Shown: piece by piece, positions 1 through 6,948 of the stretch
How the letters are laid out: each line of letters starts with the position of its first letter
Numbering within the stretch: the first letter of the stretch is position 1
From: Actinomycetota bacterium
GTDB taxonomy: Bacteria; Actinomycetota; Actinomycetes; S36-B12; CAIYMF01
DNA length: 64,000 nt
Reading direction: 5' to 3'
NCBI GenBank assembly: GCA_020161245.1
Contig: JAIUOK010000011.1
Location: 23,627-87,626, forward strand
Translations under genes and position numbers: made by a program
The notes under the pieces: generated by a model
The model's database searches: none
Told to the model about the DNA's origin: nothing
The model's input: only the letters and a program-made list of their open reading frames with translations

Positions 1-174
1 CTTCACGCCGCACACGGCGACGTCGCAGCCAGGCGGGACCGCGTGCGCCGGGCCCATGGCATGGGTGGCCGGGTCGGGCTGGAACGCGCACCGGTACATC
101 ACCAGCCGGTCATCGGCACCCGGGGCCGCCGGGCTTGAGCCGCCGTCCCCGTCCGCGTCGAGGTGGCCGGTCAT
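1..174 (-). CDS. Hypothetical protein, N-terminal 58 residues (runs off the window)
   Basis: The frame opens with ATG at 174-172, which overlaps the TGA of the upstream small gene (ATGA), so the two are probably translationally coupled. It stays open to position 1 and continues outside the window. The visible residues are acidic and Gly/Ala/Pro-rich at first (MTGHLDADGDGG) and include two cysteines near the edge (GCDVAVCG). I do not recognise a family. Position beside a tRNA-derived attachment fragment suggests it is cargo of an integrated element. The coupling supports a real gene; function is unknown. Confidence 0.45.
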   Translation of the reverse strand, partial: MTGHLDADGDGGSSPAAPGADDRLVMYRCAFQPDPATHAMGPAHAVPPGCDVAVCGVK

Positions 175-464
175 TCGGCGGTCGACCAGGCGCTGCATCC
201 GCGGCATGCCAGCAGGACGAAGCCGTCGTAGACCTCCGCGCCCTCCCAGTCGTGGTCGTGGTCAACGCACTCGTCAGCCGGGTGCAGCCACGCCTGGATC
301 TCGGCCTCCATCTGATGGGAGTAGGCGCTCAGCCACTCCTGGAACGGGGCGGTCATGGCGTGGCGGTCGTCGCAGTCCAGGTGCTGGGTGCCGTGGCCGA
401 TCCGGCCGGGTCCCTCGCGCAGCGTCGCCGGCCGCCCGCAGACGGGGCACGTCTGATGGATCAT
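171..464 (-). CDS. Small hypothetical protein with paired CxxC motifs
   Basis: A 97-residue protein. I chose ATG at 464-462 because AGGAG lies nine bases upstream; the frame stays open further upstream but reads as low-quality Arg/Gly-rich sequence. It has an N-terminal CPVC motif (residues 6-9), an acidic, Trp/His-containing centre (ECVDHDHDWEG) and a C-terminal CRGC, an arrangement that could bind one zinc ion. Such short Cys-pair proteins are common in actinobacterial phages and conjugative elements. It overlaps the next gene by four bases. No function can be assigned. Confidence 0.5.
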   Translation of the reverse strand: MIHQTCPVCGRPATLREGPGRIGHGTQHLDCDDRHAMTAPFQEWLSAYSHQMEAEIQAWLHPADECVDHDHDWEGAEVYDGFVLLACRGCSAWSTAE

Positions 465-1021
465 GCCTGCTCGCTCCTGTCCCACCCGTCCCAGTGGGAC
501 CTCCCGAGCCAGTCTGGCCTCGAAACGGGAGCGCGCGCCATGGCCCGTTCCAGCTGGCGGCCGTTCCCGCCCGGCCGCGCAGGAACGGGCGTAGCGTGCC
601 GAACGCGGCACCTGCTTCGTCCTGGGGCGGTGCCGCACCAGCCCGCGCGGGCGACCGGCGGTCGGGCGTCGACAGCACGCGGAGGAACCACCGCGAGGCC
701 CGCCCGCCGACATCCCTGCGCATGCGGAGGGGCCGGCCGACGTCTCCCCCAGGATGTCGACCGGCCCCTCACTCGCGGCGCGGGCATCGAACGATGCAGC
801 CCCAGAACCCCGGCGGCCCGCACCCTTGCAGTAGAGCCACGGCATCTGCTCCATGCCGCACTCAGAGTATCGGGCCCACCCGGTCGCGCCTTGAGCGACG
901 GGACCCCAAGAACGTCCCTCGGCAGGGCCCCGCCGCATGACCATCGTGCCGCGCCGAGCCCAGCTGTTGCAGCGCCGACTGCCGGACACGGCTGTCCGAC
1001 CTCCGTCCTACTGTCGGAGGC
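465..1021. other. Non-coding stretch of the left element
   Basis: About 560 bases in which I find no convincing gene on either strand; the open frames here are Arg/Pro/Gly-rich shadows without ribosome binding sites. It contains one strong hairpin (727-770) and should contain the promoter of the two minus-strand genes that start at 464. Confidence 0.4.
727..770. terminator. Hairpin, possible terminator or attenuator
   Basis: A 15-bp stem with one mismatch (GAGGGGCCGG... at 727-741 against ...CCGGCCCCTC at 756-770) and a 14-base loop. There is no clear T-tract. It lies upstream of the minus-strand genes at 464-1, so it could terminate incoming transcription or act as an attenuator in their leader. 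Confidence 0.35.
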
Positions 1022-1267
1022 GTGGGGACACTGACCGAGCTCGAGCGCGAGGCGCTGGACTTCGCCGGCCGCCGCTACCGGTACGCCGGCGCGCGCGAGG
1101 CCGCGATCCGCGACGAGCTCGGCATCTCACCCACCCGGTACTGGCAGATCCTCAACGGGCTTCTCGAGCGCCCCGAAGCGCTCGCCCACGCACCCGCCAC
1201 CGTCAAGTGCCACCAGCGCCTCCGAGCCAAGGCCCGCCACGAGCGGTCCATCGGCACGCTGAAATGA
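1022..1267 (+). CDS. DUF3263 family protein
   Basis: An 81-residue protein with the features of the small actinobacterial DUF3263 family: an N-terminal Leu/Glu helix (LTELEREALDF), an aromatic-basic segment (RRYRYAGAREAAIR), then LGISPTRYWQILNGLLERPEAL, whose shape suggests a helix-turn-helix (quoted in parts: SPTRYWQILN, LLERPEAL). It probably binds DNA; the role is unknown. The GTG at 1022 has GGAGG only one base upstream, which is too close, so a CTG at 1031 with ten-base spacing is a possible true start. It lies just inside the presumed end of the left integrated element. Confidence 0.75.
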   Translation: MGTLTELEREALDFAGRRYRYAGAREAAIRDELGISPTRYWQILNGLLERPEALAHAPATVKCHQRLRAKARHERSIGTLK

Positions 1268-1444
1268 CGATCTCCGCGCTACCTCGACCTGGTGGCCTCC
1301 AAGGCGCTCGCCGGACCACGCGCCGTGTTGCCATGGCAACACCTGAACGGTCCTTCGTCCCTGCGTTGAGGCGTTGAGCGGCGGCGGGCAACGTGTCACA
1401 CCGCAGGTCAGAGGCGTTTCCGCAGGTGCGACACGCCCGAGCAG

Positions 1445-1472
1445 ACGGGTTCAAGTCCCGTCACTCACCCCA
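1445..1472 (+). other. tRNA 3' fragment, probable attachment site (tRNA-His type)
   Basis: A T-arm with five-pair stem (ACGGG TTCAAGT CCCGT), a seven-base acceptor strand CACTCAC, discriminator C and CCA. The matching 5' acceptor strand (GTGAGTG) and anticodon arm are absent upstream. C at the discriminator position is the hallmark of tRNA-His, so I infer that an element integrated into a tRNA-His 3' end and this is the duplicated end. Seen: the half tRNA. Inferred: identity and integration. Confidence 0.6.
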
Positions 1473-1473
1473 T
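1456..1473 (+). repeat. 18-bp attachment-core direct repeat, copy 1
   Basis: The sequence TCCCGTCACTCACCCCAT covers the 3' T-stem strand, the acceptor strand and CCA of the tRNA fragment. It recurs exactly at 1581-1598, 125 bases downstream, with no similarity outside the 18 bases. Confidence 0.7.
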
Positions 1474-1520
1474 ACGGCGAAGGCCGGGTCCCCGCTCTTG
1501 GGACCCGGCCTTCGCCGTAT
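1472..1520. terminator. Perfect 21-bp hairpin after the tRNA fragment
   Basis: A perfect stem, 1472-1492 against 1500-1520 (GGCGAAGGCCGGGTCCC and its complement in the core), with a seven-base loop. It starts at the last base of the CCA end, as expected for the native terminator of the original tRNA gene, displaced from the tRNA by the integrated element. Confidence 0.7.
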
Positions 1521-1580
1521 CCGAGTGAGCCCCAGGACTTGGGAGGAGTCACCGCCGCGAAGCGGCCTCACAACGACGGC

Positions 1581-1598
1581 TCCCGTCACTCACCCCAT
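1581..1598 (+). repeat. 18-bp attachment-core direct repeat, copy 2
   Basis: An exact second copy of the 18 bases at 1456-1473, but without the rest of the T-arm. It could be the scar of another element that used the same crossover core and was later lost. Confidence 0.65.
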
Positions 1599-1604
1599 CC
1601 GTCA

Positions 1605-1650
1605 GTTGGGGGTCGAATCGCGTCGTGGAGGGCGCGTATCGACCCCCAAC
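1605..1650. repeat. 46-bp palindromic repeat, copy 1
   Basis: Arms GTTGGGGGTCGAATCGCG (1605-1622) and CGCGTATCGACCCCCAAC (1633-1650) with a ten-base loop starting TCG. A near-identical unit of the same length lies at 3429-3474. This copy stands about 90 bases upstream of the isochorismatase-type gene. Confidence 0.75.
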
Positions 1651-1736
1651 TCGGGGGTCCGTCCGGAGGCGGGCCGGACTGTCGGAGGTGGTCCGTACGG
1701 TGGGTGCCACGAGCACCGACCTCTGGAGGCAGAACC

Positions 1737-2300
1737 ATGGCGACACTTCCGGGCCGCGACCGCACCGCCCTGCTGGTGATCGACGTCCAGAACGGCGTCG
1801 TCGGCGGCGCCCACGACCGCGATGCCGTCGTCGGCCGGATCGCCGGCCTCGTCGATCAGGCGCGCAGCACGTCCACGCCCGTGGTGTGGATCCAGCACTC
1901 CGACGAGGGACTCACCCAGGGCAGCCCCGAGTGGGAGTACGTCCCCGAGCTGCAGCGGGCCGACGACGAGCCGCTCGTCCACAAGAACTACGGCGACTCC
2001 TTCGAGGCCACCGATCTCGAGGACGTCCTGGCCGGCCTCGACGTCGGCCGTGTGGTGGTCACGGGCGCCCAGACCGACGCGTGCATCCGCTCGACCATCC
2101 ACGGCGCCTTCGCCCGCGGCTACGACGTCACGCTCGTCACCGACGCGCACACCACCGAGGACCTCACCGCGTACGGCGCACCTGCGCCCGCCGACGTCAT
2201 CGCGCACACGAACCTGTACTGGGGCTTCCAGTCCGCGCCTGGACGCGAGGCCGCCGCGCTCCCTGCTGACGAGGTGGTCTTCACGTCCCCCGCTGTGTGA
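1737..2300 (+). CDS. Isochorismatase-family cysteine hydrolase
   Basis: A 187-residue hydrolase of the isochorismatase/nicotinamidase superfamily. The triad is visible: Asp16 in VIDVQNG, Lys83 in VHKNYGDSF and the nucleophile Cys116 in TDACIRST, in the usual order. The start ATG at 1737 has GGAGG seven bases upstream; the frame is open further upstream only because it runs through the attachment-site region. The substrate cannot be read from the sequence; nicotinamide-like amides or isochorismate-type ethers are family possibilities. The three following genes are on the same strand but about 100 bases away. A second member of the family is at 52320. Confidence 0.9.
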   Translation: MATLPGRDRTALLVIDVQNGVVGGAHDRDAVVGRIAGLVDQARSTSTPVVWIQHSDEGLTQGSPEWEYVPELQRADDEPLVHKNYGDSFEATDLEDVLAGLDVGRVVVTGAQTDACIRSTIHGAFARGYDVTLVTDAHTTEDLTAYGAPAPADVIAHTNLYWGFQSAPGREAAALPADEVVFTSPAV

Positions 2301-2406
2301 CGCAGGGCACTGCGCCCTCGGTGTATCCCTCGGAGCCCGCTTCCCGTCAAGGGAGGCAGGAACGGATCAGACGGCGCTACCGGCGCCGGCCCCGAGGAGG
2401 AACACC

Positions 2407-2649
2407 ATGAAGCGCAACGAGGGCACCCTCGACCGAATCATCCGCGTCGTCATCGCTGCCGCCGCCGTCGCCGGCGCCGCCGCGCTCGGCTTCAGCAGCG
2501 TCTGGGGCATCGTGCTCCTGGTCGTGGCCGCGGTCATGCTCGTCACCGCCGCCGTCGGCACCTGCCCGCTCTACAGCGTCTTCGGCATCAGCACCTGCCC
2601 CATGCCCAAGCAGTCGGCTACGAAGACCAAGGTCGGCACGGCATCCTGA
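2407..2649 (+). CDS. YgaP-like (DUF2892) membrane protein
   Basis: An 80-residue protein. The N-terminus MKRNEGTLDRIIR leads into two hydrophobic segments (about residues 14-30 and 33-50), then TCPLYSVFGISTCP with two conserved cysteines. This is the transmembrane domain found in the C-terminal half of the rhodanese YgaP and as stand-alone DUF2892 proteins. GAGGAGG precedes the ATG with seven-base spacing. It ends four bases before the sigma factor gene and probably shares its transcript. A role in sulfur-species handling is possible from the family but not shown here. Confidence 0.85.
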   Translation: MKRNEGTLDRIIRVVIAAAAVAGAAALGFSSVWGIVLLVVAAVMLVTAAVGTCPLYSVFGISTCPMPKQSATKTKVGTAS

Positions 2650-2653
2650 GCGG

Positions 2654-3421
2654 ATGACCGACCAGAGCCTCACGGACGGGCAGCTCGCCGACGCCATCGT
2701 CGCCGAGCTGCCTGCCCTGGCGCGCACCGCGCGCGTGCTTGTGCGCGACCCGGTCCGCGCCGAGGACCTCGTCAACGACACCGTCGTCCGAGCGCTGGAG
2801 AAGTCGCACACGTTCCGCGGCGACTCCTCCGTGCGGCACTGGCTGCGCCGGATCATGCACAACCTCGCCATCGACCAGGCCCGACGGCCGTCCGAGCTGC
2901 TCGTGGACGACGTCGAGGCGCTCTGGCACGACGACGAGTACAGCGTCGACGCGGCCGCCGTCGTGATGCGCGCCGAGACGCAGGACGAGGTGCTCGACGC
3001 CCTCGTGCACATCCCCTACGCCTATCGCGCCACCGTGGTCCTGCACGACATGGAGGGGCTCACGTCCCAGGAGGTCGCCGACGTCATGGATGTGAGCCTG
3101 CCCAACGCCAAGCAGCGGTTGCGGCGCGGGCGGATGGCGCTCGTCACCGCGCTCGCCGCCGGGCATGAGCGACGGGTCGCCCTCGACGGTGTGCCGCTGC
3201 GCTGCTGGGACGCACGAGCGCAGGTGTCGGACTACCTCGACGGCGAGCTCGACCCCGATGTCGCGCACGGCGTCGAGAAGCACCTGGAGACCTGCCCCAC
3301 CTGCCCGCCGCTGTACGCCGCCCTCGTCGGGGTCACGGGGGTCGTGGCCGGGCTGCGCGACCGCGACGACGTCGTCGATCCCCAGCTCGCCCGTCGGATC
3401 CGGCAGCAGCTCGGCAGCTGA
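2654..3421 (+). CDS. ECF sigma factor fused to a zf-HC2 (anti-sigma-like) domain
   Basis: A 255-residue protein. Residues about 15-90 form sigma region 2 (ARVLVRDPVRAEDLVNDTVV, then FRGDSSVRHWLRRIMHNLAID), and about 112-165 form region 4 with a helix-turn-helix (GLTSQEVADVMDVSLPNAKQ). The C-terminal 70 residues carry a zinc anti-sigma-like motif: YLDGELDPDV, then HLETCPTC, matching HxxxCxxC. Normally the ZAS domain is a separate anti-sigma protein; here it is in cis and may hold the sigma factor inactive or sense redox or metal. The start overlaps a weak ribosome site after the YgaP-like gene. Its regulon is unknown; the nearby membrane protein is one candidate target. Confidence 0.88.
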   Translation: MTDQSLTDGQLADAIVAELPALARTARVLVRDPVRAEDLVNDTVVRALEKSHTFRGDSSVRHWLRRIMHNLAIDQARRPSELLVDDVEALWHDDEYSVDAAAVVMRAETQDEVLDALVHIPYAYRATVVLHDMEGLTSQEVADVMDVSLPNAKQRLRRGRMALVTALAAGHERRVALDGVPLRCWDARAQVSDYLDGELDPDVAHGVEKHLETCPTCPPLYAALVGVTGVVAGLRDRDDVVDPQLARRIRQQLGS

Positions 3422-3428
3422 CCACGGA

Positions 3429-3474
3429 GCTGGGGGTCGGATCGCGTCGCAGAGAGCGCGATCCGACCCCCAAC
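3429..3474. repeat. 46-bp palindromic repeat, copy 2; convergent terminator
   Basis: Arms GCTGGGGGTCGGATCGCG (3429-3446) and CGCGATCCGACCCCCAAC (3457-3474) around a ten-base loop. It fills the gap between the convergent sigma factor and AGE-family genes, so it probably terminates both. It matches the unit at 1605-1650 in length, arms and the first loop bases. Confidence 0.75.
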
Positions 3475-3477
3475 GGC

Positions 3478-4686
3478 TCAGCGCAGGGCTGCGGCGATGC
3501 CGGGTGCGAGCGGGAGCGTGGGGAGCAGCACCGCCTGCAGCGCGTGGTAGACGTCGGGGGCGCCGGTCCAGGTGGTCTGCACGTCCTCGTTGGACGCCGA
3601 CAGCTCGTGCCGCCAGCCGCCGGGCACGGCCGGGTCGACGAGGTGCTGCTGGGTCCAGGTGGTGACGGCGTCGTACCGGTCCGACCACACAGGATCGCCG
3701 GTGGCGGCGTGCAGGGCCCACGCAGCGCCCATCGCCTCGCACTCGACCCAGTGGAACCGCTCGCGCACCACCGGCACGCCTGCGACGTCGGTGGTGTAGA
3801 CCAGGCCGCCGATCGAGGTGTCCCACGCGTCCTCCCACCCGGTCGCAGCCAGGCGCACCGCGCTGTCGCCGAAGGACGGCGGCACCGGGTGCTGGGCCTC
3901 GAGCGTGAGGACGAGCCGGGCCCACTCGAAGGCATGGCCCGGCGTCGCGCCGTACGGGCGGAAGGGGTGGCGCGGGACGTCGATGTTGTAGTCGGGCAGC
4001 ACCTGCCACGTCGCGTCGTAGTGCTCGGGGATGCGGTCGCCGTTCGAAGCCGCGGCATCGAGGATCCGCGACGCGATCCGCACGGCACGCTCGCGCCACG
4101 CGGGGTCGCCGGTCGCGTCGGCCGCCGCAAGGAACGCCTCGAACGTGTGCATCGCGGCGTTGCCGCCGCGGTAGTCCTCGAGGTCGGTCCAGTCGAGGGC
4201 GTACGACTCGAACGGCATGCCGGCGTCGTCGTCCCAGAAGTGCTCCAGGTACGTCGCCAGCGCCTCGTCGAGCAGCTGCGCTCCCCCGGGCACGCCGGCC
4301 ACGGCCGACGACGCACCCGCCAGGATCACGAACGCGTGCCCGTACGCCTCCTTGCGGCCCTCGCCGGGCCGGTCGGCGTCAGACCACCAGCCGCCGCGCT
4401 CGGCGTCGCGGTACGACGTGCGCAGCGCATCGACGCCGGCAGCCGCCGCATCGGCGTACCCCTCACGGCCGAGCAGGGCGCCGAGCGACAGGCAGTGCAC
4501 CATCCGGCAGCCGATCCACAGCGGCCGCCCGCGGTCGTGCTCGAGCCCGCCCGAGCGGTCGCGCCAGCCGAAACCACCTGCGGGGTGGGCGGATCCGCGG
4601 GCCCACTCGAGCAGCCGGTCGGCCTCCGCCGCGAGCCAGACGCGGTGCGCGGCGCCCTCCGGGGTGGACGGGTCGAGCAGGCTCAT
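3478..4686 (-). CDS. AGE-family sugar epimerase/isomerase
   Basis: A 402-residue protein of the N-acylglucosamine 2-epimerase superfamily, an (alpha/alpha)6 barrel interconverting sugars such as mannose/fructose or N-acetylhexosamines. Typical segments are LEHDRGRPLWIGCRMVHC, YRGGNAAMHTFEAFLAA, RPYGATPGHAFEWARL and FHWVECEAMGAAWALH; the histidines of the last three are the expected catalytic ones. I chose ATG at 4686 because GAGGAG lies five bases upstream; a start further upstream would intrude on the oxidoreductase gene. It lies 64 bases downstream of that gene and may be cotranscribed, although no metabolic link is obvious. Confidence 0.88.
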   Translation of the reverse strand: MSLLDPSTPEGAAHRVWLAAEADRLLEWARGSAHPAGGFGWRDRSGGLEHDRGRPLWIGCRMVHCLSLGALLGREGYADAAAAGVDALRTSYRDAERGGWWSDADRPGEGRKEAYGHAFVILAGASSAVAGVPGGAQLLDEALATYLEHFWDDDAGMPFESYALDWTDLEDYRGGNAAMHTFEAFLAAADATGDPAWRERAVRIASRILDAAASNGDRIPEHYDATWQVLPDYNIDVPRHPFRPYGATPGHAFEWARLVLTLEAQHPVPPSFGDSAVRLAATGWEDAWDTSIGGLVYTTDVAGVPVVRERFHWVECEAMGAAWALHAATGDPVWSDRYDAVTTWTQQHLVDPAVPGGWRHELSASNEDVQTTWTGAPDVYHALQAVLLPTLPLAPGIAAALR

Positions 4687-4750
4687 GCGGCTCCTCGGGC
4701 AGGCGCTGGATCGGTCGACGGGGGGACGACGTGCGGGCCGCACCAGGCTG

Positions 4751-6838
4751 TCACGACAGCGGCGCCAGCTGTGTCACCTCGCGGCGGAACGGCACGAACA
4801 GCGGGTCGTCGTCGGTGTCGAGGGTCTCGGCGTAGGCGCGCCCGCTCCAGACGGCGGCAGCGATGGTGCCGGGTGCGAGCGCGTCGCCGACGGCGCGCAC
4901 CGACCGGATGCCTGCCGCGGTCCAGTGCTCGCGTCGCGCGAGGAGCTCGCGGAGCAGGACGTCGTCGGAGACCCGGCTGGTCACGAGCACCACCGCGGCC
5001 GCGTCGTGCTCGCGCTCGGCGCCGGTGAACACGCACTCGGAGACGGCGCCGCCAGCCGACACCGAGACCAGCGAGCGGTCGGTTGTCACATGGATCCCGG
5101 ACTCCATCACGTGTCGCCGGATCCTGGTGAGCTCCAACGTGTTCGCCGACCACGCCGACACGTGCGGCGACGGCGTCACCAGCTCGACGTCGTGGCCCTC
5201 CAGGGCGAGCAGCTCGGCGATCACGGCGCCGAGGTAGTAGTGGTCGTCGTCGTACACGACGACGCGTCCGGCCGACGGCGGCCGGACGCCCGCCATGAGG
5301 TCGTCGGGCGTGAGGACGAGGGCGCTCTCCCCCACCGCCAGCGGCACGAGCCGGCTGCGCCCGATGCCGTCGGCGCGCCAGTACGACCCCGTCGCGAGGA
5401 CGACGTGCTCGAAGCCGAACTCGAGCAGGTCGTCGGCCGTCGTGGGGCTCTCGAGGTGGTGCTCCACCGACGGCAGGTCGCGCAGCAGCTGGTCGCGGTG
5501 GTCGACGACGCGGATCCACGCGGCGAGGCCCGGCAGCGCAGCCTCGCGCCGCACCCGCCCGCCGAGGGTGCGCGAGCCCTCGAGCAGCGTGGTGCTGTAG
5601 CCGCGCCGGCCGAGCGACGTCGCAGCCTCGAGACCGGCCGGACCGCCGCCGACCACGACGACCCTGGCGTCGGACGCCTTGCGTCGCAGGCGCTCCGGGT
5701 GCCACCCACGTCGGAACTCCTCGCCCATCGCCGGGTTCTGCGTGCAGCGGATGGGCGCGGCCAGGTGGTCGCCGGTGACGCACATGTTGCAGCCGATGCA
5801 TTCCCGGATCTCGGCATAGCGGCCCTCCTCGATCTTGCGAGGCAGGAACGGGTCGGCGATCGACGGACGGGCGGCGCCGACGAGGTCGAGCACCCCGCGG
5901 CGCACCTGGTCGGCCATCGTGTCGGGCGAGGTGAACCGTCCCACCCCGATCACGGGCTTGGTGGTGAGCGCCTTGAGGCCGCGCACGTGCTCCTCCTGCG
6001 CCGCCTCCGGCGAGAAGCGCGACGTCGCGGAATCGTCCTCCCACGACCCGTGCTGGAAGTCCCAGACGTCGGGGAGCTCGGCGAGCGTGCCGACGATGTG
6101 CTCGATGTCGTCGCGGCCGATGCCGAGGCCCGTGGCACCGACCCCGAGCCGGCAGGCGACGGCGGCCAGGCCCCCGCACAGCTCGCGGGTCTCCTCGAGC
6201 ACCTCCCGCAGCAGTCGCATGCGGTTCCCGGCGCTGCCGCCGTACTCGTCGTCGCGCTGGTTGTACAGAGGCGACAGGAAGTGCTGGAGGCCGGCGTAGC
6301 CGTGGCCGGCGTAGACGTACACGAGGTCGTAGCCCGCCTGCAGTGCACGACGGACGGCGTCACGGTGCCATCGGCGCAGCTCGGCGATGTCGTCCTTGGT
6401 CATGGCGCGCGCCTGGACCGGGTGGACCGACCCGAGGGCCGGCAGGGAGCTGGGGCCGATGGGGATCTGCCGGCTCGCGAGGTTGGCGCTGTGCACGCCG
6501 GCGTGGGTCAGTTCGATGCCGGCGAGCGCGCCGTGCTCGTGGACCATGTCGGCGATGCGGGCCACCGCCGGGATGTCGTCGTCGCTCCACAGCCGCAGCT
6601 CGACGGACGGCGTCAGGTCGCTCGACGGGTGGATCTCCACCTCCTCGGTGCAGACCACGGCCCAGCCGCCCTCGGCCTTCACCCCCCGCATGAAGGCCTC
6701 GCTGGACGGATCCCGGTAGCCCATGCCGTTGCAGTGCGGCACCTGGAAGAACCGGTTGCGGGCGACGACGGGGCCGAGCCGGACCGGCTCGAACAAGATG
6801 TCGTGGCGGGCATCGCGCCGAGGGCTGACGTCGTCCAT
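4751..6838 (-). CDS. Trimethylamine-dehydrogenase-family iron-sulfur flavoprotein
   Basis: A 695-residue oxidoreductase with the full TMADH layout: an N-terminal old-yellow-enzyme FMN barrel, a 4Fe-4S site and a C-terminal FAD/ADP-binding half (VVVVGGGPAGLEAA). RFFQVPHCNGMG keeps the cysteine (C36) that forms 6-S-cysteinyl-FMN in TMADH. Y176, H179 (YVYAGH) and D260 match its Tyr169/His172/Asp267 set, and C347/C350/C353/C365 its cluster ligands. Two of the three aromatic cage residues that bind trimethylamine differ: the Tyr60 position is E66 and the Trp355 position is D357. So it probably oxidises another amine, perhaps histamine-like or an N-methyl compound. It is separated from the QmoC-like gene by a hairpin, so it may be its own unit. 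Confidence 0.88.
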   Translation of the reverse strand: MDDVSPRRDARHDILFEPVRLGPVVARNRFFQVPHCNGMGYRDPSSEAFMRGVKAEGGWAVVCTEEVEIHPSSDLTPSVELRLWSDDDIPAVARIADMVHEHGALAGIELTHAGVHSANLASRQIPIGPSSLPALGSVHPVQARAMTKDDIAELRRWHRDAVRRALQAGYDLVYVYAGHGYAGLQHFLSPLYNQRDDEYGGSAGNRMRLLREVLEETRELCGGLAAVACRLGVGATGLGIGRDDIEHIVGTLAELPDVWDFQHGSWEDDSATSRFSPEAAQEEHVRGLKALTTKPVIGVGRFTSPDTMADQVRRGVLDLVGAARPSIADPFLPRKIEEGRYAEIRECIGCNMCVTGDHLAAPIRCTQNPAMGEEFRRGWHPERLRRKASDARVVVVGGGPAGLEAATSLGRRGYSTTLLEGSRTLGGRVRREAALPGLAAWIRVVDHRDQLLRDLPSVEHHLESPTTADDLLEFGFEHVVLATGSYWRADGIGRSRLVPLAVGESALVLTPDDLMAGVRPPSAGRVVVYDDDHYYLGAVIAELLALEGHDVELVTPSPHVSAWSANTLELTRIRRHVMESGIHVTTDRSLVSVSAGGAVSECVFTGAEREHDAAAVVLVTSRVSDDVLLRELLARREHWTAAGIRSVRAVGDALAPGTIAAAVWSGRAYAETLDTDDDPLFVPFRREVTQLAPLS

Positions 6839-6907
6839 GCCGGCATCCTCGCCGAGGGCGCGGGGCAGGGCCCGCGTTTCCCGCAACGCGCCGTGCCCGG
6901 CATGCGA

Positions 6908-6933
6908 CGGCCCCCGGCGCACGCCGGGGGCCG
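6908..6933. terminator. Hairpin between the QmoC-like and TMADH-like genes
   Basis: An 11-bp GC stem (CGGCCCCCGGC at 6908-6918, GCCGGGGGCCG at 6923-6933) with a four-base loop. It lies 16 bases past the QmoC-like stop and may end the Hdr operon or attenuate read-through into the flavoprotein gene. Confidence 0.55.
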
Positions 6934-6948
6934 AAGCGGTCGCCAGGG

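Larger units (their letters stand above)
1..1473. mobile_element. Left-hand integrated element (end only)
   Basis: The interval carries small unknown genes and a DUF3263 protein and ends at a tRNA 3' fragment (1445-1472) that lacks its 5' half. A lone tRNA 3' end followed by a terminator-like hairpin is what the distal attachment site of a tRNA-targeting element leaves behind. No integrase or relaxase is visible in this part, so the assignment rests on the attachment-site geometry and gene content. The body of the element, and the intact tRNA, should lie to the left of the window. Confidence 0.45.

Noticed and set aside
171..989. Long version (272 residues) of the small Cys-pair gene starting at 989
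   Set aside because: The added N-terminal part is Arg/Gly-rich shadow sequence without a ribosome site; ATG 464 has AGGAG.
2618..4099. Large minus-strand open frame across the sigma factor gene
   Set aside because: Opposite-strand shadow typical of GC-rich coding DNA; the plus-strand sigma factor is clearly real.
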